Shown here piece by piece: positions 12,011 through 23,249 of a stretch of 64,000 nucleotides of DNA (position 1 is its first letter; each line of letters begins with the position of its first letter). The stretch lies in the NCBI RefSeq assembly GCF_049243985.1, contig NC_135384.1, positions 13,636,501 to 13,700,500 on the forward strand, read 5' to 3'. The notes below the pieces were generated by a model, which did no database searches, had not been told where the DNA came from, and saw nothing but the letters and a program-made list of their open reading frames with translations. Both the position numbers and the translations under genes were made by a program. Origin of the DNA: Paroedura picta (lineage: Eukaryota > Chordata > Lepidosauria > Squamata > Gekkonidae).

Positions 12011-12329
12011 GCAGGAAGGGTTGCATCAGTGCTCTTCTTCTGGAGTTAGTCTTCTTTGTGTCATTTGTAATGCATGAGAGAAACTAAGCCAGATGCTAAA
12101 ACCACTGGGCTTTGACTGGACAAAGGACATAAGATTGCACTGCAGGTTATGTGAAATCCATAACAAAGCGGCTGAATGGGTTAAAATGAGAACAGTGTGA
12201 TACACCATTAGGAAGAATATAAGGAAATGTGATATAATGTAGGCATAGATAATATTGAAGTGGATTTTCCTTGAGAAGACCTTTGTGTTTGAACAGAGCT
12301 TGCATGTTGGATTCATAGCTTCCCTTTGA

Positions 12330-12877
12330 CCAATTATGCACGGGGCAGATAATCTGTAGTGACAGCAGCTGGGCAGCCAAGATTGTGCAAGATGTTGCCA
12401 TCATACCATCCCTAGCCCGGCACAGCATCCTAGAATGTCTGTGGTAAGGGGACATGCAATCATTCCCTGGGATGCCGCAGGTGCCAGCAGGGAATAGGTC
12501 AGGCTGGTGCCATGCATAATCGGCTCTTCTCCTGACATACAGTGTCCCTGCAGAGACATCGCAGGCTCCTGTCAGCTCCACAGAGCTGCAGAGCTAGCCA
12601 GAGAGTCCCCCCAACTTGGTGGGAGAGCGGCATACCGCTCCCTGCCATTGTGCAGTGGAGGCCCCATACCCCCTGCTCCCCCCTGCTGCTGCCACCTCCA
12701 GGCAGTATACCAGGCTTTCCAGCTCTGGTGTTTTGCGTGCACACATGCCACATCAGGCAGCCTACATACACAGGGGGATTCCCCCCCTCCCTGTGCATAT
12801 GTGGGAAGCGCCGGGGCATGCTGACCCAATGCAATGCCCAGCAGCAGCTAGGCATATCTGCTGCTGTGCATAATGGG
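12330..12877. mobile_element. MITE-like DNA element with 'CCATTATGCAC' ends
   Basis: The ends are inverted: 'ccaattatgcacggg' on the left and 'gctgtgcataatggg' on the right. The interior is GC-rich and non-coding in spite of many overlapping open frames. Related ends occur at 44851-45184 and 18628-18808, which suggests one family of non-autonomous DNA transposons, perhaps PIF/Harbinger-like. Confidence 0.55.
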
Positions 12878-12880
12878 TCA

Positions 12881-13918
12881 TAGGGTTCACAAACAGTTTC
12901 AGCTGACTCCCTAAGTAGGTAATATTGCTACTAGGAGTACTGGATGCCTCACCATGCTGAAAGTGCATTTGGCTTACCTTTTCATCTTTACACCATGCCC
13001 AATGAGATGCTACAGGCACATTTGCAAGCCTCTTTCCTTCTCCATTACTCCTTATAATCAAGTAGGAAATTAGTTAATTTAATGTATTCCTCCGATACAA
13101 GGAATCTTTCTTTAATGTAAGGAGCTCTTATTTCGGTTAGAGGAACTGACTGGTAGATGATATATGAATAAAACCTGCCTGAAAATTGCATCAGGGGTCA
13201 AAACCACTTTTGTTGCAGTGAGTTACGGTGGTCCTGGTAGCAACAGAAAAGAATAAAAACCCAGCCACAAGTTAAAGAGTAACCAGATTTGTGAAGGGGC
13301 ATAAACTGTCATGAATCACTGTTGATGTTTTCAGATAAAATCTGTATCTGAAGAAGTGACTCACAGAGCCTCATGCTCTGCCAGATATTTGGGTGGTCTT
13401 TAAAGTGCTGCTGGACTCTTATTCTTTTCTACTATTACAGGTTAAAACAGCTACCCATCTTGGTGATCCTGGTGAGCACCAAGGCGGGGCATGAATATAG
13501 GTGGTTTGTCATTGCCTTCCTCCAATCTTTTCTGCATGTGGAATTCAGCCCAGCCCAGTGGTTATCCTGATTTGGGCTAATCTCTTCTTCTGGACAATGT
13601 TGGCAATGTCCCAGGGTGGTCCTGGACCTGGTGTGATGCAGGCCCTCAGTCGACCATGGTAGGGGAATGCGCTATTCCCTTGTCACGGGCTGACAGAAAG
13701 CCTGTTTCTCATCAGGCCTGGGACTGCCCCAGGACAGTGCCAACATCCTTCAGAAATGGAAATTAGCCTTGTGATGAGACAAGCACTGGACCAGGCTGAA
13801 TTCTGCATGTGGAAAAGGTCTCTGTATGACAACCCTTGGTAGTTCCTCCTTTGTAGACCCTTCCTTGGTAGACCCTCATCTAAGTACTATTCAGGGCCAG
13901 CTCTGCTTAGCTCCCAGG
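12881..13918. other. Unassigned intergenic sequence
   Basis: No gene seen. 13280-13440 has the 'tctgaagaagtg' and 'tttaaagtgctgctggactcttat' phrases common in old squamate interspersed repeats, so it is probably repeat debris. Confidence 0.35.
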
Positions 13919-13920
13919 AT

Positions 13921-13979
<59 letters not shown>

Positions 13980-13980
13980 T
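13919..13980 (+). repeat. (TTTA)15 microsatellite
   Basis: About 62 bases of pure TTTA. The sequence after it, 'gtctcaccctcatttgtg', may be the reverse complement of a LINE tail. Confidence 0.9.
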
Positions 13981-14445
13981 GTCTCACCCTCATTTGTGTC
14001 CTGGGGTGGATCCAATAAGATTGGACGAATCTGGACTATCCAGGTCAGGATAAATATTGTATTAGATTCAGTCACTCCTAGTGACAGAGGCAGACCTATT
14101 GATTCTCATTCTGAATAAGAATTGTAATCCTGAGAGAGGAAATCTTGTTAAGAAAAAAACACACAAAAATATTTTTGAAAGGACTTTTTTGAATGATAAA
14201 AGCTTTTATCCATAGGAGGAAGTCTCCATTCTTCTCAGGAAGGAGTAACACGATCCAATCCACTTGTTTTTCTTTCCCTTGTTAACCTTGTTTTGGAGAT
14301 AATACAACTGTTGCATGAATAGCCATAGAATTAGTATTTCTTTGTTGTTAATCTTAGACACACATTTTATGCATTGGCTGTATGAAATGTAACGTATTCA
14401 AGACAGACATTGTGTTCCTTTCCATTTTGACCAGGTAAAATCCTC

Positions 14446-15384
14446 ATGTCAGAATTAGGAGGACAGATGAATGACACTGAAATAAAAGAATTCGTCCTCA
14501 TTGGTTTCTCTGGGAAACCCAAGACCAGGATGGGCTTAATCATCTTTATGACAATTGTCTATTTGGTGACTGTAATAGGAAATGGAGTCATTGTCTTGGT
14601 GGTGGTAACTGAGACCCAGCTCCACAACCCAATGTACTTTTTCCTTTGCAATCTTTCAGTGCTTGATATCTGTTTTTCTACATCTTCAGTCCCACAAGCT
14701 ATCATCAATGCTTTGGTCGACAGGCCTGTCATGTCCTTTTCCATGTGTTACACTCAAATGTATGTTGGTGTCTATTTCGGGACAACGGAGTGTTTCCTGC
14801 TAGCTGTCATGGCTTATGATAGATACGTTGCTATCTCCAATCCCTTGCGTTATATGGTCATCATGAACGGGAATGTTTGCATTATATTGGCTGTTTTTGC
14901 ATGGGCAGTTTCCTTCACATTATCCATTCTTCCTGGCATTGTTAATCCAGCGCAGTTCTGTGGACGCAACGAAGTGGATAATTTAACATGTGAGGTCACT
15001 GCTCTCTTGAGATTGGTTTGCTCAGATACCTCTGTGAGTCAACTGGTTATGTATTTTACCAGCAGTTTTAGCCTAGTTTTTCCTTTCTGTTTTATTCTCT
15101 TTTCCTACATGCGTATTATAGTGGCCATCCTGAGAGTTCCTTCATCCAGTAATAGGTTGAAAGCATTCTCAACCTGTGGGTCTCACTTGGCTGTAGTTTG
15201 CCTTTATTATGGCACTTGTATGTTCTCATACTTAAAACCTCAGCCCAAGGTGAGGCAAGAGAGAGACAAAATCATTTCTGTATTTTATGGAATAGTGACA
15301 CCTATGCTGAATCCATTAATCTATACGCTGCGAAACCAGGATGTGATAGGGGCACTTAAAAGACTCGGAGGGAAGAAAGTTTGA
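14446..15384 (+). CDS. Olfactory receptor, family 13/2-like (OR-A2)
   Basis: An intact, intronless OR of 312 residues, a paralogue of the gene at 7172. It has glycosylation site N9 (NDT), GN in TM1, PMYFF at 62-66, MAYDRYVAI at 122-130, KAFSTCGSHLAVV in TM6 and TPMLNPLIYTLRN in TM7. I chose the ATG at 14446; Met8 at 14467 is an alternative, but the acceptor CAG ending at 14434 leaves only 11 bases before the first ATG, which supports it. Downstream, AATAAA at 16131-16136 could close a 3' UTR of about 750 bases. Odorant detection through the olfactory cAMP cascade is known for the family; the ligand cannot be read from sequence. Confidence 0.95.
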   Translation: MSELGGQMNDTEIKEFVLIGFSGKPKTRMGLIIFMTIVYLVTVIGNGVIVLVVVTETQLHNPMYFFLCNLSVLDICFSTSSVPQAIINALVDRPVMSFSMCYTQMYVGVYFGTTECFLLAVMAYDRYVAISNPLRYMVIMNGNVCIILAVFAWAVSFTLSILPGIVNPAQFCGRNEVDNLTCEVTALLRLVCSDTSVSQLVMYFTSSFSLVFPFCFILFSYMRIIVAILRVPSSSNRLKAFSTCGSHLAVVCLYYGTCMFSYLKPQPKVRQERDKIISVFYGIVTPMLNPLIYTLRNQDVIGALKRLGGKKV

Positions 15385-16189
15385 TCCTCTGTTGAGTTAA
15401 TTGTATACATTGGGAGCAATTTTTAATCTGAAATTACTTTTTTTGTGTTTTATCTTTATTGAACTAGTCTCTCTCTCATAGAATATATTCTCCAGATTCA
15501 GTAAAACCAAGTGGTTTTTTCCCCCTCAAGAAATTGCTTTCTAAATATTTTGGTGTAATTGTCATTGTATGAATTTAAGTCATTTTTTAATATCAGAATT
15601 AAAACGGTTGACAGTGGGGATCATTCTGATAGCTTCTGGAAACACAGATCCAGGTATAACTAACCTCTACTACCTAATTAGAGTAGAACTCCCAAGGACT
15701 CTATTGCTTATCCAACAGAATCCTTGCCCCACATTCAAGACTTATCCCATTTCTTTGGGCAGTAAAACAGCTCATAGGCAGGAAAGGAACAGACATATGC
15801 CCCATTTTCTCAAAATCATCAATTTACATTGGACCCTCCATGCTCTTGCTACAGCTAAAGGCTTGTATTAGTACACTGGAAAGATGAAAGCTCACCACTG
15901 GTATAAATGGACAGGGGCCTTAGAGCTCTTTCAATATTTGAACTCGTGGCATAAGATGAAAATTGTGCATGTACTTATTTGTAGATATTTGGAAATCTTT
16001 ACAGAAATGTATGGATAGATCTGCCACCGCTGTTATATTTTTGCTTCTCTATGCAACTTTTTATTTCCTCCCTTTTTAAGCTTTAGTTGTTGGATGCTGA
16101 GTTTATTTTTCCTTTGTAAAATGAATCATAAATAAAATATTTTTAAAACTTGGTTTGTATTGTTTTTGATACTAAAATGGATTGCTTTG
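15385..16189 (+). other. Probable 3' UTR and flank of OR-A2
   Basis: AT-rich, no coding frame. An AATAAA at 16131-16136 is a candidate polyadenylation signal. Confidence 0.35.
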
Positions 16190-16500
16190 CAGGGGGGGGG
16201 GAGATTTCCCAAGCCCGAGGACTCAAGCAACCACATTCTCTTGGTGCAGATTTGGCCACAGCTTTATTTTGCATATCAAGCCAGATGCAGCATGCGGAAG
16301 GATCTGGCCCTCTTGCGGCCAGCCGACCACAAGGCAGCCCATTTCATCCACAGGCTGCCGCTGCCAAGGGTTCCACCAGTGAACCCCGCCTGGGACTGGA
16401 CAAAAGGTGGCAAAAGTCATGAGAGGCGGGATATAAATCCAAGCATAAGTGGATGGAAATGGCACTGACCAGCTCAACATAATAAGAATGAAGCGGGCAA
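16190..16500 (-). mobile_element. Possible solo-LTR-like fossil
   Basis: On the minus strand it contains 'aataaagctgtggcc' about 70 bases from its end, the same poly(A)-signal/R-region phrase as the LTR-like elements at 47332 and 59049. It is degraded and has no internal genes. The assignment rests on that short match and on GC-rich composition. Confidence 0.3.
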
Positions 16501-17254
16501 TGGGATGACAGGACATTATGGATTAACCTCAGTAATTGAACATTGTTCAAGGCTAAATTCAGCTTTCGAAATTGGTTAGGGAGACTATTGTGTGATGGCC
16601 CATTACACTTATGAAAGGTTGATTAATTAGGCGCTATATCAAAAGAGAAGTTTACTCCAGATGAGGGCCAAAGACAGAATGACCTAGAAAGCAATACTTT
16701 TCTCTACCCAGTTTCTATCCTTGACTATTACCTTTCTTTCTGTCATCTTTCCCCTTCTGGGAGAATAATACAGGTTTATGGTTAAAGCCTCCCATTGTGC
16801 TATCCTTCAAGCACTTACCATTTTGTTTTTGTTTTTTTTCTCTTCTCTTGGAAATAGCTGACTACTAAAAGTAGCTTGGCTGATATTATAGCTCATCATC
16901 ATTCAGATGGTCACCATACAGCCTACTGATCTCTACTATTTACTCTAGCCGACTTTACTATTCCTGTCATCCCTAGTTACCATTGCCAATCAACAGACTC
17001 AATTATGCTTAAGCAAAAATCTAAGGAACAGATGAAAGAGAGCCACCCTGCAGTGCCAGTGTGAAATGAAGTGGGGTGGAGGACTGCTCGAAATTTTATT
17101 GAGCTAGTATTTTGTGCAACCACAAGTTACCAACAACTGTATCAGTACAGGTTCATCCATGTAGCACATGTAGCATGGAGTTCCAGAGGATCCACATGGT
17201 GCCTTTCCTTCTCATGGATGAGTGTGGCCGGTTGCTATAGTCAGAGCCATGAGT
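16501..17254. other. Unassigned intergenic sequence
   Basis: No gene or clear repeat recognised. Confidence 0.4.
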
Positions 17255-17402
17255 CATGACCCCTTGCAGCTGTGACCCCCACACCTGAACCACATGTGGC
17301 ATGTCCAACTTGGCTCCCACCTCTGAACATCTCCTGCCCTGAAAAACCCTATGGGGTTGCCACGAGTCAGCTGTGGCTTCATGGCACTTTACGACCAATT
17401 AA
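17255..17402 (+). mobile_element. RTE/Bov-B-type tail fragment
   Basis: It ends with 'accctatggggttgccacgagtcagctgtggcttcatggcactttac', the typical 3' phrase of RTE-class LINEs and the SINEs they mobilise. It is a short, truncated piece. Confidence 0.5.
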
Positions 17403-18627
17403 ACAAAAACTAATAGACTTCTTATTTACCTTGAAGGGATTTATAAGACAGAAAGACTAATTGCCTTTGTCATGACATAGCACATGACTTAGCTATATTT
17501 TTATATTTTTAACCTTCTATGGAACACAGAGATCTTGTTTATGAATGTTTTATTGAGTGGGACTCCAGTGTACTTTCCGAAAATGAGAACAGCTCACTGC
17601 ATTTAGACAAATGACAGTGATGCAGCATACATCTTTTTTTTCCTGCTAATTGTTAGATTTTCTAGATACTACACTAATGATTTTGCCCCTCTCCTTAGTG
17701 TCCTGAATATAGAGGACTGCACATGATTTCATTAAGTCTATATGTATTTTTGTAAAGAATGTAAGTTCTAGTTCAAAAACCTAGGCAAAGAAATTTAAAG
17801 ATTTTTCTCAACGCAATTAAAGGTATGTATATTTTTATATGTATTTTTGCTTCTTAATTTAATGGTGTTATTTTGCTAAAAGATTGTGGGATCAACATTA
17901 AGCCATGTGGGAAAAGCACTTCAGTAAGGGGAAGAACTCAGATACAAAAGCATCTCACTAATTTTTGTCCAACTTTTTAGGTTACCTATCTCATGTAGGG
18001 CTGTTTGCTTTTTTCCCTTTTTTTTGTTTACACTTTTTACATGTATTTATTTGTTTGGACAATTGTCAGTTTACTGTGTGTGGGTTCTTATAGGCAGAAC
18101 CTCATGAATCTGGTTTCTAATGACATTTTAACACTTTTGAATGTATATGTAAATGATATTCTTTATATCATCCCTGCATGCTTAGCCATATTCTAGTTTC
18201 ATTTTTTTTTTGTCTCAACCTTTAAGGTTACCTTTCTCATGGAGGGTTGTTTGCTTTCCCCCCTTTTTGTCACATTCATAGTCTGAGCATCTACAGAGTG
18301 AAATTCTGAAATCTGACAGAAACTCCCTTCCTCCCCTTGAATTTATTTTAGGTCAGAACAGAATAGATTGGAACCTGTCTCCATATTCCTAATAAGAGGT
18401 AAAGAAATTAATTGCTGAATTGCAGAGAGAAATCAGCCAAAGAGGGATAAATGTGGAAGGACATGAAACGGTCTCATACTGTTTTTCACATCATCTCCTG
18501 GTTGGGTCTTTCTAAATGGAGATGCCAGGAATTGAAGCTGAGACCTTTTGTGTACCAAGCAGAGGCTTTTCCAATGAGCCACAGCTGTTGTGCAACTCAA
18601 GCTCTTTCAGTTCTGTTCCTCTTAAAC
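17403..18627. other. Unassigned sequence with a short local duplication
   Basis: No gene. 'ggttacct...tctcatg.agggctgtttgctttt' occurs twice, at about 17981-18017 and 18225-18261, about 245 bases apart. Confidence 0.4.
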
Positions 18628-18808
18628 TGTTTATGCACTGGGAACTTCACTGCCCCAGCTCCCGTGCAGGAGAACAAATCGGGAGCAGATGAAGCGCACA
18701 AGGCCAAATGCTCCCCTGTGTGGGTGCAGGAAGTGGTGGGGCAACCTGCTACAACTACAACTCCAGCCTGCAGCCTGGCATGAAACCTCCAGTGCGTAAA
18801 TGGTCTTA
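18628..18808. mobile_element. Short MITE-like DNA element
   Basis: Inverted ends 'ctgtttatgcactgg' and 'ccagtgcgtaaatgg' enclose about 150 bases of GC-rich non-coding DNA. The ends resemble those at 12330 and 44851. Confidence 0.5.
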
Positions 18809-19129
18809 TTGTGGGATAGTCTTCCTGGATATGAAGGCAGCCACACTTAGTTCTAAAAAGCAGTATAAGGGAAATCTCTTTTTTAAAGACATGTTGATCC
18901 ATTGTAGTTTTTCTTTTTAAAAAATCCATATTCCTTTTGTTTTGATAGCTGCCTTCAGTTTTTTTCTTTAAATTTCTTCTCTCTCAAAGCAAGTAGCCTC
19001 TTTTATTTCAGTGAGAGAATTATATAATGAGTTACCTTTCTCCCATTTATATTAATGGAACATCAAGTATTTAAATTAAATTGGAATGCTATTTGATTTG
19101 ACTTACCTAGATCTATAAATTGATAAGCA

Positions 19130-20055
19130 ACAGAGACAGTGTCAATAAAATGGTAATTTGTGATTTGTACTCAAGGTGGTTTAATATTATGATTATTAAT
19201 AATAAGAATATTTATAATCTGCCCCTTTCTGAAGACTCAGAATGGGTAACAACTTATATAAAAACCATCAACTATCTCCCCATAAATCTATTATCTATAC
19301 TGGGGAAGTTATATTCTAAAAATTTGTTAGAGAGAATATTAAAGCGGATGTCATTCTCCCTTAGACCTTTGCATCACTCTGTCATTTCTAGCTGAGAAGT
19401 ATTACCAGCCATTTTGAAAGGCAAGTTGTATATCATCTTTAAGAAGTTGTGTGGTGCCTTTGATTCCACTGACAGACAAATGCTCTGGAGGAAGTTTTCC
19501 CAGATTGGCATGGAAGAACAGCTTTTATATTTAATATGTGAATTACATGCATTGAACTCCTGTCAAGTAAGAATTGATAATGAGTAGGTTGCATGGTGAC
19601 TCATTAACGCCCCCCCCCCCCAAAAAAAATCACCAGTGACAAAATGTCTTTTAACATCATTTGCCTCTTACAGCAACCGGAATTCCTTAATTATTATTTA
19701 ATTATGATAAAATGAAAATACTGGTCTTCTCTAAATTCTGGAGATTTAGGAAATGGAAGGCTGGAGGGGAAAAAATTGAACAGGTTAAAACGTTTAGATG
19801 CTTAGGCATTCTTTCCCATTACAAATTAAATTGGTCTCTGTCTCAGGATAATGCTGGGACATCAGCAAGAAAGCAAGTGTTAGCCCCTTTTCATTTCTCT
19901 ATCTAAGCGGGTACCAAATTGTGCTAGCCACCATCCACACATTTCAGGCTAAGGTGATCCCACAACTTCTATATTACTCTTTGGGGCCTCTCCGGATTTA
20001 AGCATTCAGCCAAAAGATTATCCCAAATTCTAGGACTGCACCTGATGGAATCCAG
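19130..20055 (+). mobile_element. Non-LTR retrotransposon, broken RT region
   Basis: Separate frames encode reverse-transcriptase phrases: a 'NYLPINLLSILGKLYSK' block at 19260-19330, 'GAFDSTDRQMLWRK' at 19450-19500, and a 'KILVFSKFWRF...EQVKTFRCLGI' block at 19712-19810, which matches the thumb region after the YADD site. The order and strand are those of a LINE RT domain. Frames shift repeatedly, so it is inactive. The last part of a similar LINE lies at 61687-62050. Confidence 0.65.
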
Positions 20056-20073
20056 AGCGTGGATCACTATGCT

Positions 20074-20075
20074 TT

Positions 20076-20169
<94 letters not shown>

Positions 20170-20250
20170 TTCCTTCCTTCCTTCCTTCCTTCCTTCCTTC
20201 CTTCCTTCCTTCCTTCCTTCCTTCCTTCCTTCCTTCCTTCCTTTCTTTCT
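20074..20250 (+). repeat. Compound (CTTT)n(CTTC)n microsatellite
   Basis: About 95 bases of CTTT pass into about 80 bases of CTTC. Poly-Phe/Ser/Leu/Pro and Lys/Glu/Arg/Gly frames over it are artefacts. Confidence 0.95.
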
Positions 20251-20460
20251 GCTAATAATGGGAAGGATCTTCCCATCAGTATCGAGGGGAGGCACCACCG
20301 CAAGCAGCCCATTATATATGTAACATGGAACAAAAGGAAGAACTTTTTGTCTTTCCTACCGAAACACTAATAACTGAAAAAGAAGTGCTTGGAATTGGGA
20401 GGCATAGTTAGACTAATCCCATTCTTTATTTTATTGTAGATATAACATTCACTTCAGAAC

Positions 20461-21393
20461 ATGCAAGAGGAAAATGAAACGACAATGACTGAGTTCATCC
20501 TCATTGGTTATTCTGGCCAACCAAAGACAAGAATAGGGCTGATTATCTTTTTGATCATTGTGTTTACTATAACAGTCATGGGAAATGGTCTTATTATATT
20601 GGTGATCACTTCGGATCCTCGACTGCACAACCCCATGTACTTTTTTCTCAGCAATCTGTCTTTTCTTGACATTGGATATTCCACATCTTCAATACCACAG
20701 TCTATTTTAAACCTTTTGGTGGACAAGCCTACCATGTCCTTTTCATTGTGCTATTTTCAAATGAGCAGTTCTGCCTACTTAGGAGTGACTGAATGTGTCC
20801 TACTGGCCACCATGGCCTATGACAGGTATATTGCAATCTCCAGTCCACTACATTACACGATAATCATGAGCAAGAGGTTTTGTATCCAGTTAGCAGTGGG
20901 GACATGGACGAGTGGTTTATTTTTAGTAGTGATTCCCATTTATGCCACACCAACTCATTTTTGTGGAGGAAATGTAATAGACCACTTGACATGTGAACTC
21001 AAAGCAGTTATGAAGCTTCTCTGCACGCAATCCACCTTGAACCAACTTGTGAATTTCTCTACTGGGGTTCTTACGCTCCTTTTCCCCTTTGCCTTCATTC
21101 TGTTCTCATATGTGCGCATTATTGTGGCAATTCTGAAAATCCATTCAGCAGGAGGCAGGATTAAGGCCTTCTCCACATGTGGTTCTCATTTGGCTGTGGT
21201 AATAATTTTCTATGGCACTGCTATATTTTCTTACCTACAACCACAAAGTAAAACCACTCACAAGGTGGATAAGATAATATCTGCTTTTTATGGAATAGTG
21301 ACACCCATGTTAAACCCACTAATTTACACACTCAGAAATAAAGAGATAAATGACTCACTCGGAAGACTTATGGGAAAGAAAGGAAAAATGTAA
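20461..21393 (+). CDS. Olfactory receptor, family 13/2-like (OR-A3)
   Basis: An intact, intronless OR of 310 residues and the third member of the plus-strand array. It has glycosylation site N5 (NET), GN in TM1, PMYFF at 58-62, MAYDRYIAI at 118-126, KAFSTCGSHLAVV in TM6 and TPMLNPLIYTLRN in TM7. The predicted acceptor CAG ends at 20457, leaving only three bases before the ATG. It differs from the other two in the TM3 entry (MSSSAYLGVTEC), a region that often lines the odorant pocket, so its ligand range may differ; that is inference. Confidence 0.95.
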   Translation: MQEENETTMTEFILIGYSGQPKTRIGLIIFLIIVFTITVMGNGLIILVITSDPRLHNPMYFFLSNLSFLDIGYSTSSIPQSILNLLVDKPTMSFSLCYFQMSSSAYLGVTECVLLATMAYDRYIAISSPLHYTIIMSKRFCIQLAVGTWTSGLFLVVIPIYATPTHFCGGNVIDHLTCELKAVMKLLCTQSTLNQLVNFSTGVLTLLFPFAFILFSYVRIIVAILKIHSAGGRIKAFSTCGSHLAVVIIFYGTAIFSYLQPQSKTTHKVDKIISAFYGIVTPMLNPLIYTLRNKEINDSLGRLMGKKGKM

Positions 21394-22146
21394 AAAAGAG
21401 CTGGATCCATCCAGTTTTTCTGCAGTTGATAAAGGAGGGATCGTATTTAACCACCCCAAAATTCTACACTGGGGATTAGGGAAGGACACAAAGCTAAAGA
21501 AAATATGGCTTAGTTTGGGATTTGGGGCCTGCCCATATCAAGCTGTGAACTGCATCTCAAACTGAAAAATGCCCAGAACCAAACTGCCCAGTTAAGATCA
21601 TCCTTTCTCCCAGCTATGGACAGGAGAAAGGAATCTCCTGAGAAGAGTTAAATGGCTGCCAAACATTTATCCATTTCATTTTCCCCCACTGCAAAGTGAG
21701 AGATGAAACAGATGGTTTAATGGCTTGCAGCCTTTTAAACTGACAACTGACAGCCATTTCACTAGTCAATTTTTCTTTCCCCCACTTTGAAGTGGGGAGA
21801 GGTGAAACCAACTGATGAAATGGCTTATAGTCATTTCAGCTTAACAGTGCGTATGCTTATCAGCCGTGAGGCTGAAATGGCTGCAGGCCATTTCACCAGT
21901 TGGTTTTGCTTCCCCCTGCTTCAAAATAGGCATGCACATGAAAACTCAAACTGTGTTAGGTTGCAAAGTATGCTGCATCAAGATATAAACATGTGATATG
22001 CTATACATTATGTGTTACAAGAAAATGATGCTGGAAACCCAATGGAAACCTGTTTTGGTTCTGGGATACAACAAGAAAAGCCTATCTATATCACATTGTC
22101 ATCAAACGACTACAACAGTTATTTATTCCACTTCCACCATAGGTCT
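21394..22146. other. Downstream of OR-A3, with palindromic repeats
   Basis: No gene. The middle (21650-21930) holds degenerate copies of a 'gccatttca...ttccccc.ctttgaa' unit in both orientations; the clearest palindrome is listed separately. Confidence 0.45.
21753..21824. repeat. 72-base imperfect palindrome
   Basis: The left arm begins 'gccatttcactagtcaattt' and the right arm ends 'aaaccaactgatgaaatggc', meeting at 'cccccactttgaagtgggg'. A further half-copy at 21887-21921 repeats the left arm. Probably a foldback/MITE remnant. Confidence 0.6.
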
Positions 22147-22335
22147 ACTCTAGCCTTTCTCAACTTTTTTACCATTGAGAAACTCCCTGAAACATTCTTC
22201 AGGCTTCAGCAAATCTCAGAAGTGGCGCAATTGTGCAGAATATGGTTGGGAAGCAAAGCCATGTACACATACCCCCAGAGCCCTCCCCTTCCCACTCCCT
22301 CCAGGCTCATCATTGACCATTTTGGAGAGACATGA
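22147..22335 (+). mobile_element. Dispersed repeat with hAT-like start
   Basis: It begins 'ctctagcctttctcaactttt', similar to hAT-Charlie terminal repeats, and continues with 'gagaaactccctgaaacattcttcaggcttc...agaagtggcgc', a phrase I recall as common in squamate repeats. No matching right end was found. Confidence 0.4.
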
Positions 22336-23019
22336 AAAATGTCTGCTGCAATTAGAATCATTATGTGTGTCTTTAATTAACTGGATAACTTAATAACATA
22401 GATAAAACTTTATACCTTGTATAATATTTCTTGTTACATAATACAAAAAAATATGAAACATATGGAGAGGGACTGCTTTTGTGAGATCTCATACTGTCCC
22501 TCCTGCAGAATGAGCCACCCCACTTAATAAGAAGGAAGATCCTATACACATTTTTTTCCAAGTTTGAGTAAGAATCCAATTTAAAGAGTACTTTTAATTG
22601 CCTGCTAGAAGACATTTTCCCAGGTGACTTTGTGATGTTAATTAATTCTTAATTTTGTATCTATAAGGAAACAAGCAGAACTCTGAACTACTTAAAAATA
22701 TCTTCCTAATGGAATCATTGCTTCAGTGGGGATGCGGGGGGGGGGGGGGGAGTTCAGCCACTGCTAAATATCGTCTTCAAAAATTGAAGTTTACAATATG
22801 CTAATGGTTCTAGAGGAATTTTGTTCCTGTTATTCCTTGCTTTTTATAACACTGATTTCCCTCCTAACCTAAACTTTCCAAACTATACTGGAAGGGGGAA
22901 AAAAACAAACAGGCAACATCATGGGGATTGTAGGTTCTCCAACAGAACCAGAATTTTAGAATCAAAGAATCACCCCCACTTGCAATCTACCTGGTTCCCG
23001 ATTCCATGCCATAGCCACC
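22336..23019. other. Unassigned intergenic sequence
   Basis: No gene. A run of about 16 G lies at 22736-22751. Confidence 0.4.
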
Positions 23020-23249
23020 ACTCCGGGCCACTGCCATTGTGTTGTGTAGTGGCAGCATGCCCCACCACTACCTGTGTCCGAATTGGGGACTGTTTACTGT
23101 GGTGGACCCTGTCCACCTTGGACTACTGCATCCCCTCAATGCAGCCGAGGTGGAAAGTTTCTGCCACATGGGGGGGGGGGGCGGGGGGGTCAGTGGGTAT
23201 TTTCTATTTGCATGAATGTGGGATTGCATAACAATGCAAACCCACCTTC
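23020..23249 (+). repeat. GC-rich repeat, family unknown (copy 1)
   Basis: A GC-rich block with a long G run (23171-23188) and the end 'tatttgcatgaatgtgggattgcataaca'. The same sequence in reverse complement lies at 40358-40625. Confidence 0.5.

Noticed and set aside
12499-12883. Several overlapping open frames of 85-118 codons on both strands
   Set aside because: They lie inside a GC-rich MITE-like element; overlap in many frames shows low stop density, not coding.
13919-13980. Regular repeats as a CRISPR-like array
   Set aside because: This and the other regular repeats are microsatellites without spacers, in a vertebrate genome.
20045-20370. Open frames with FLS/FLP and KKE/GRKE repeats
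   Set aside because: They translate the CTTT/CTTC microsatellite.
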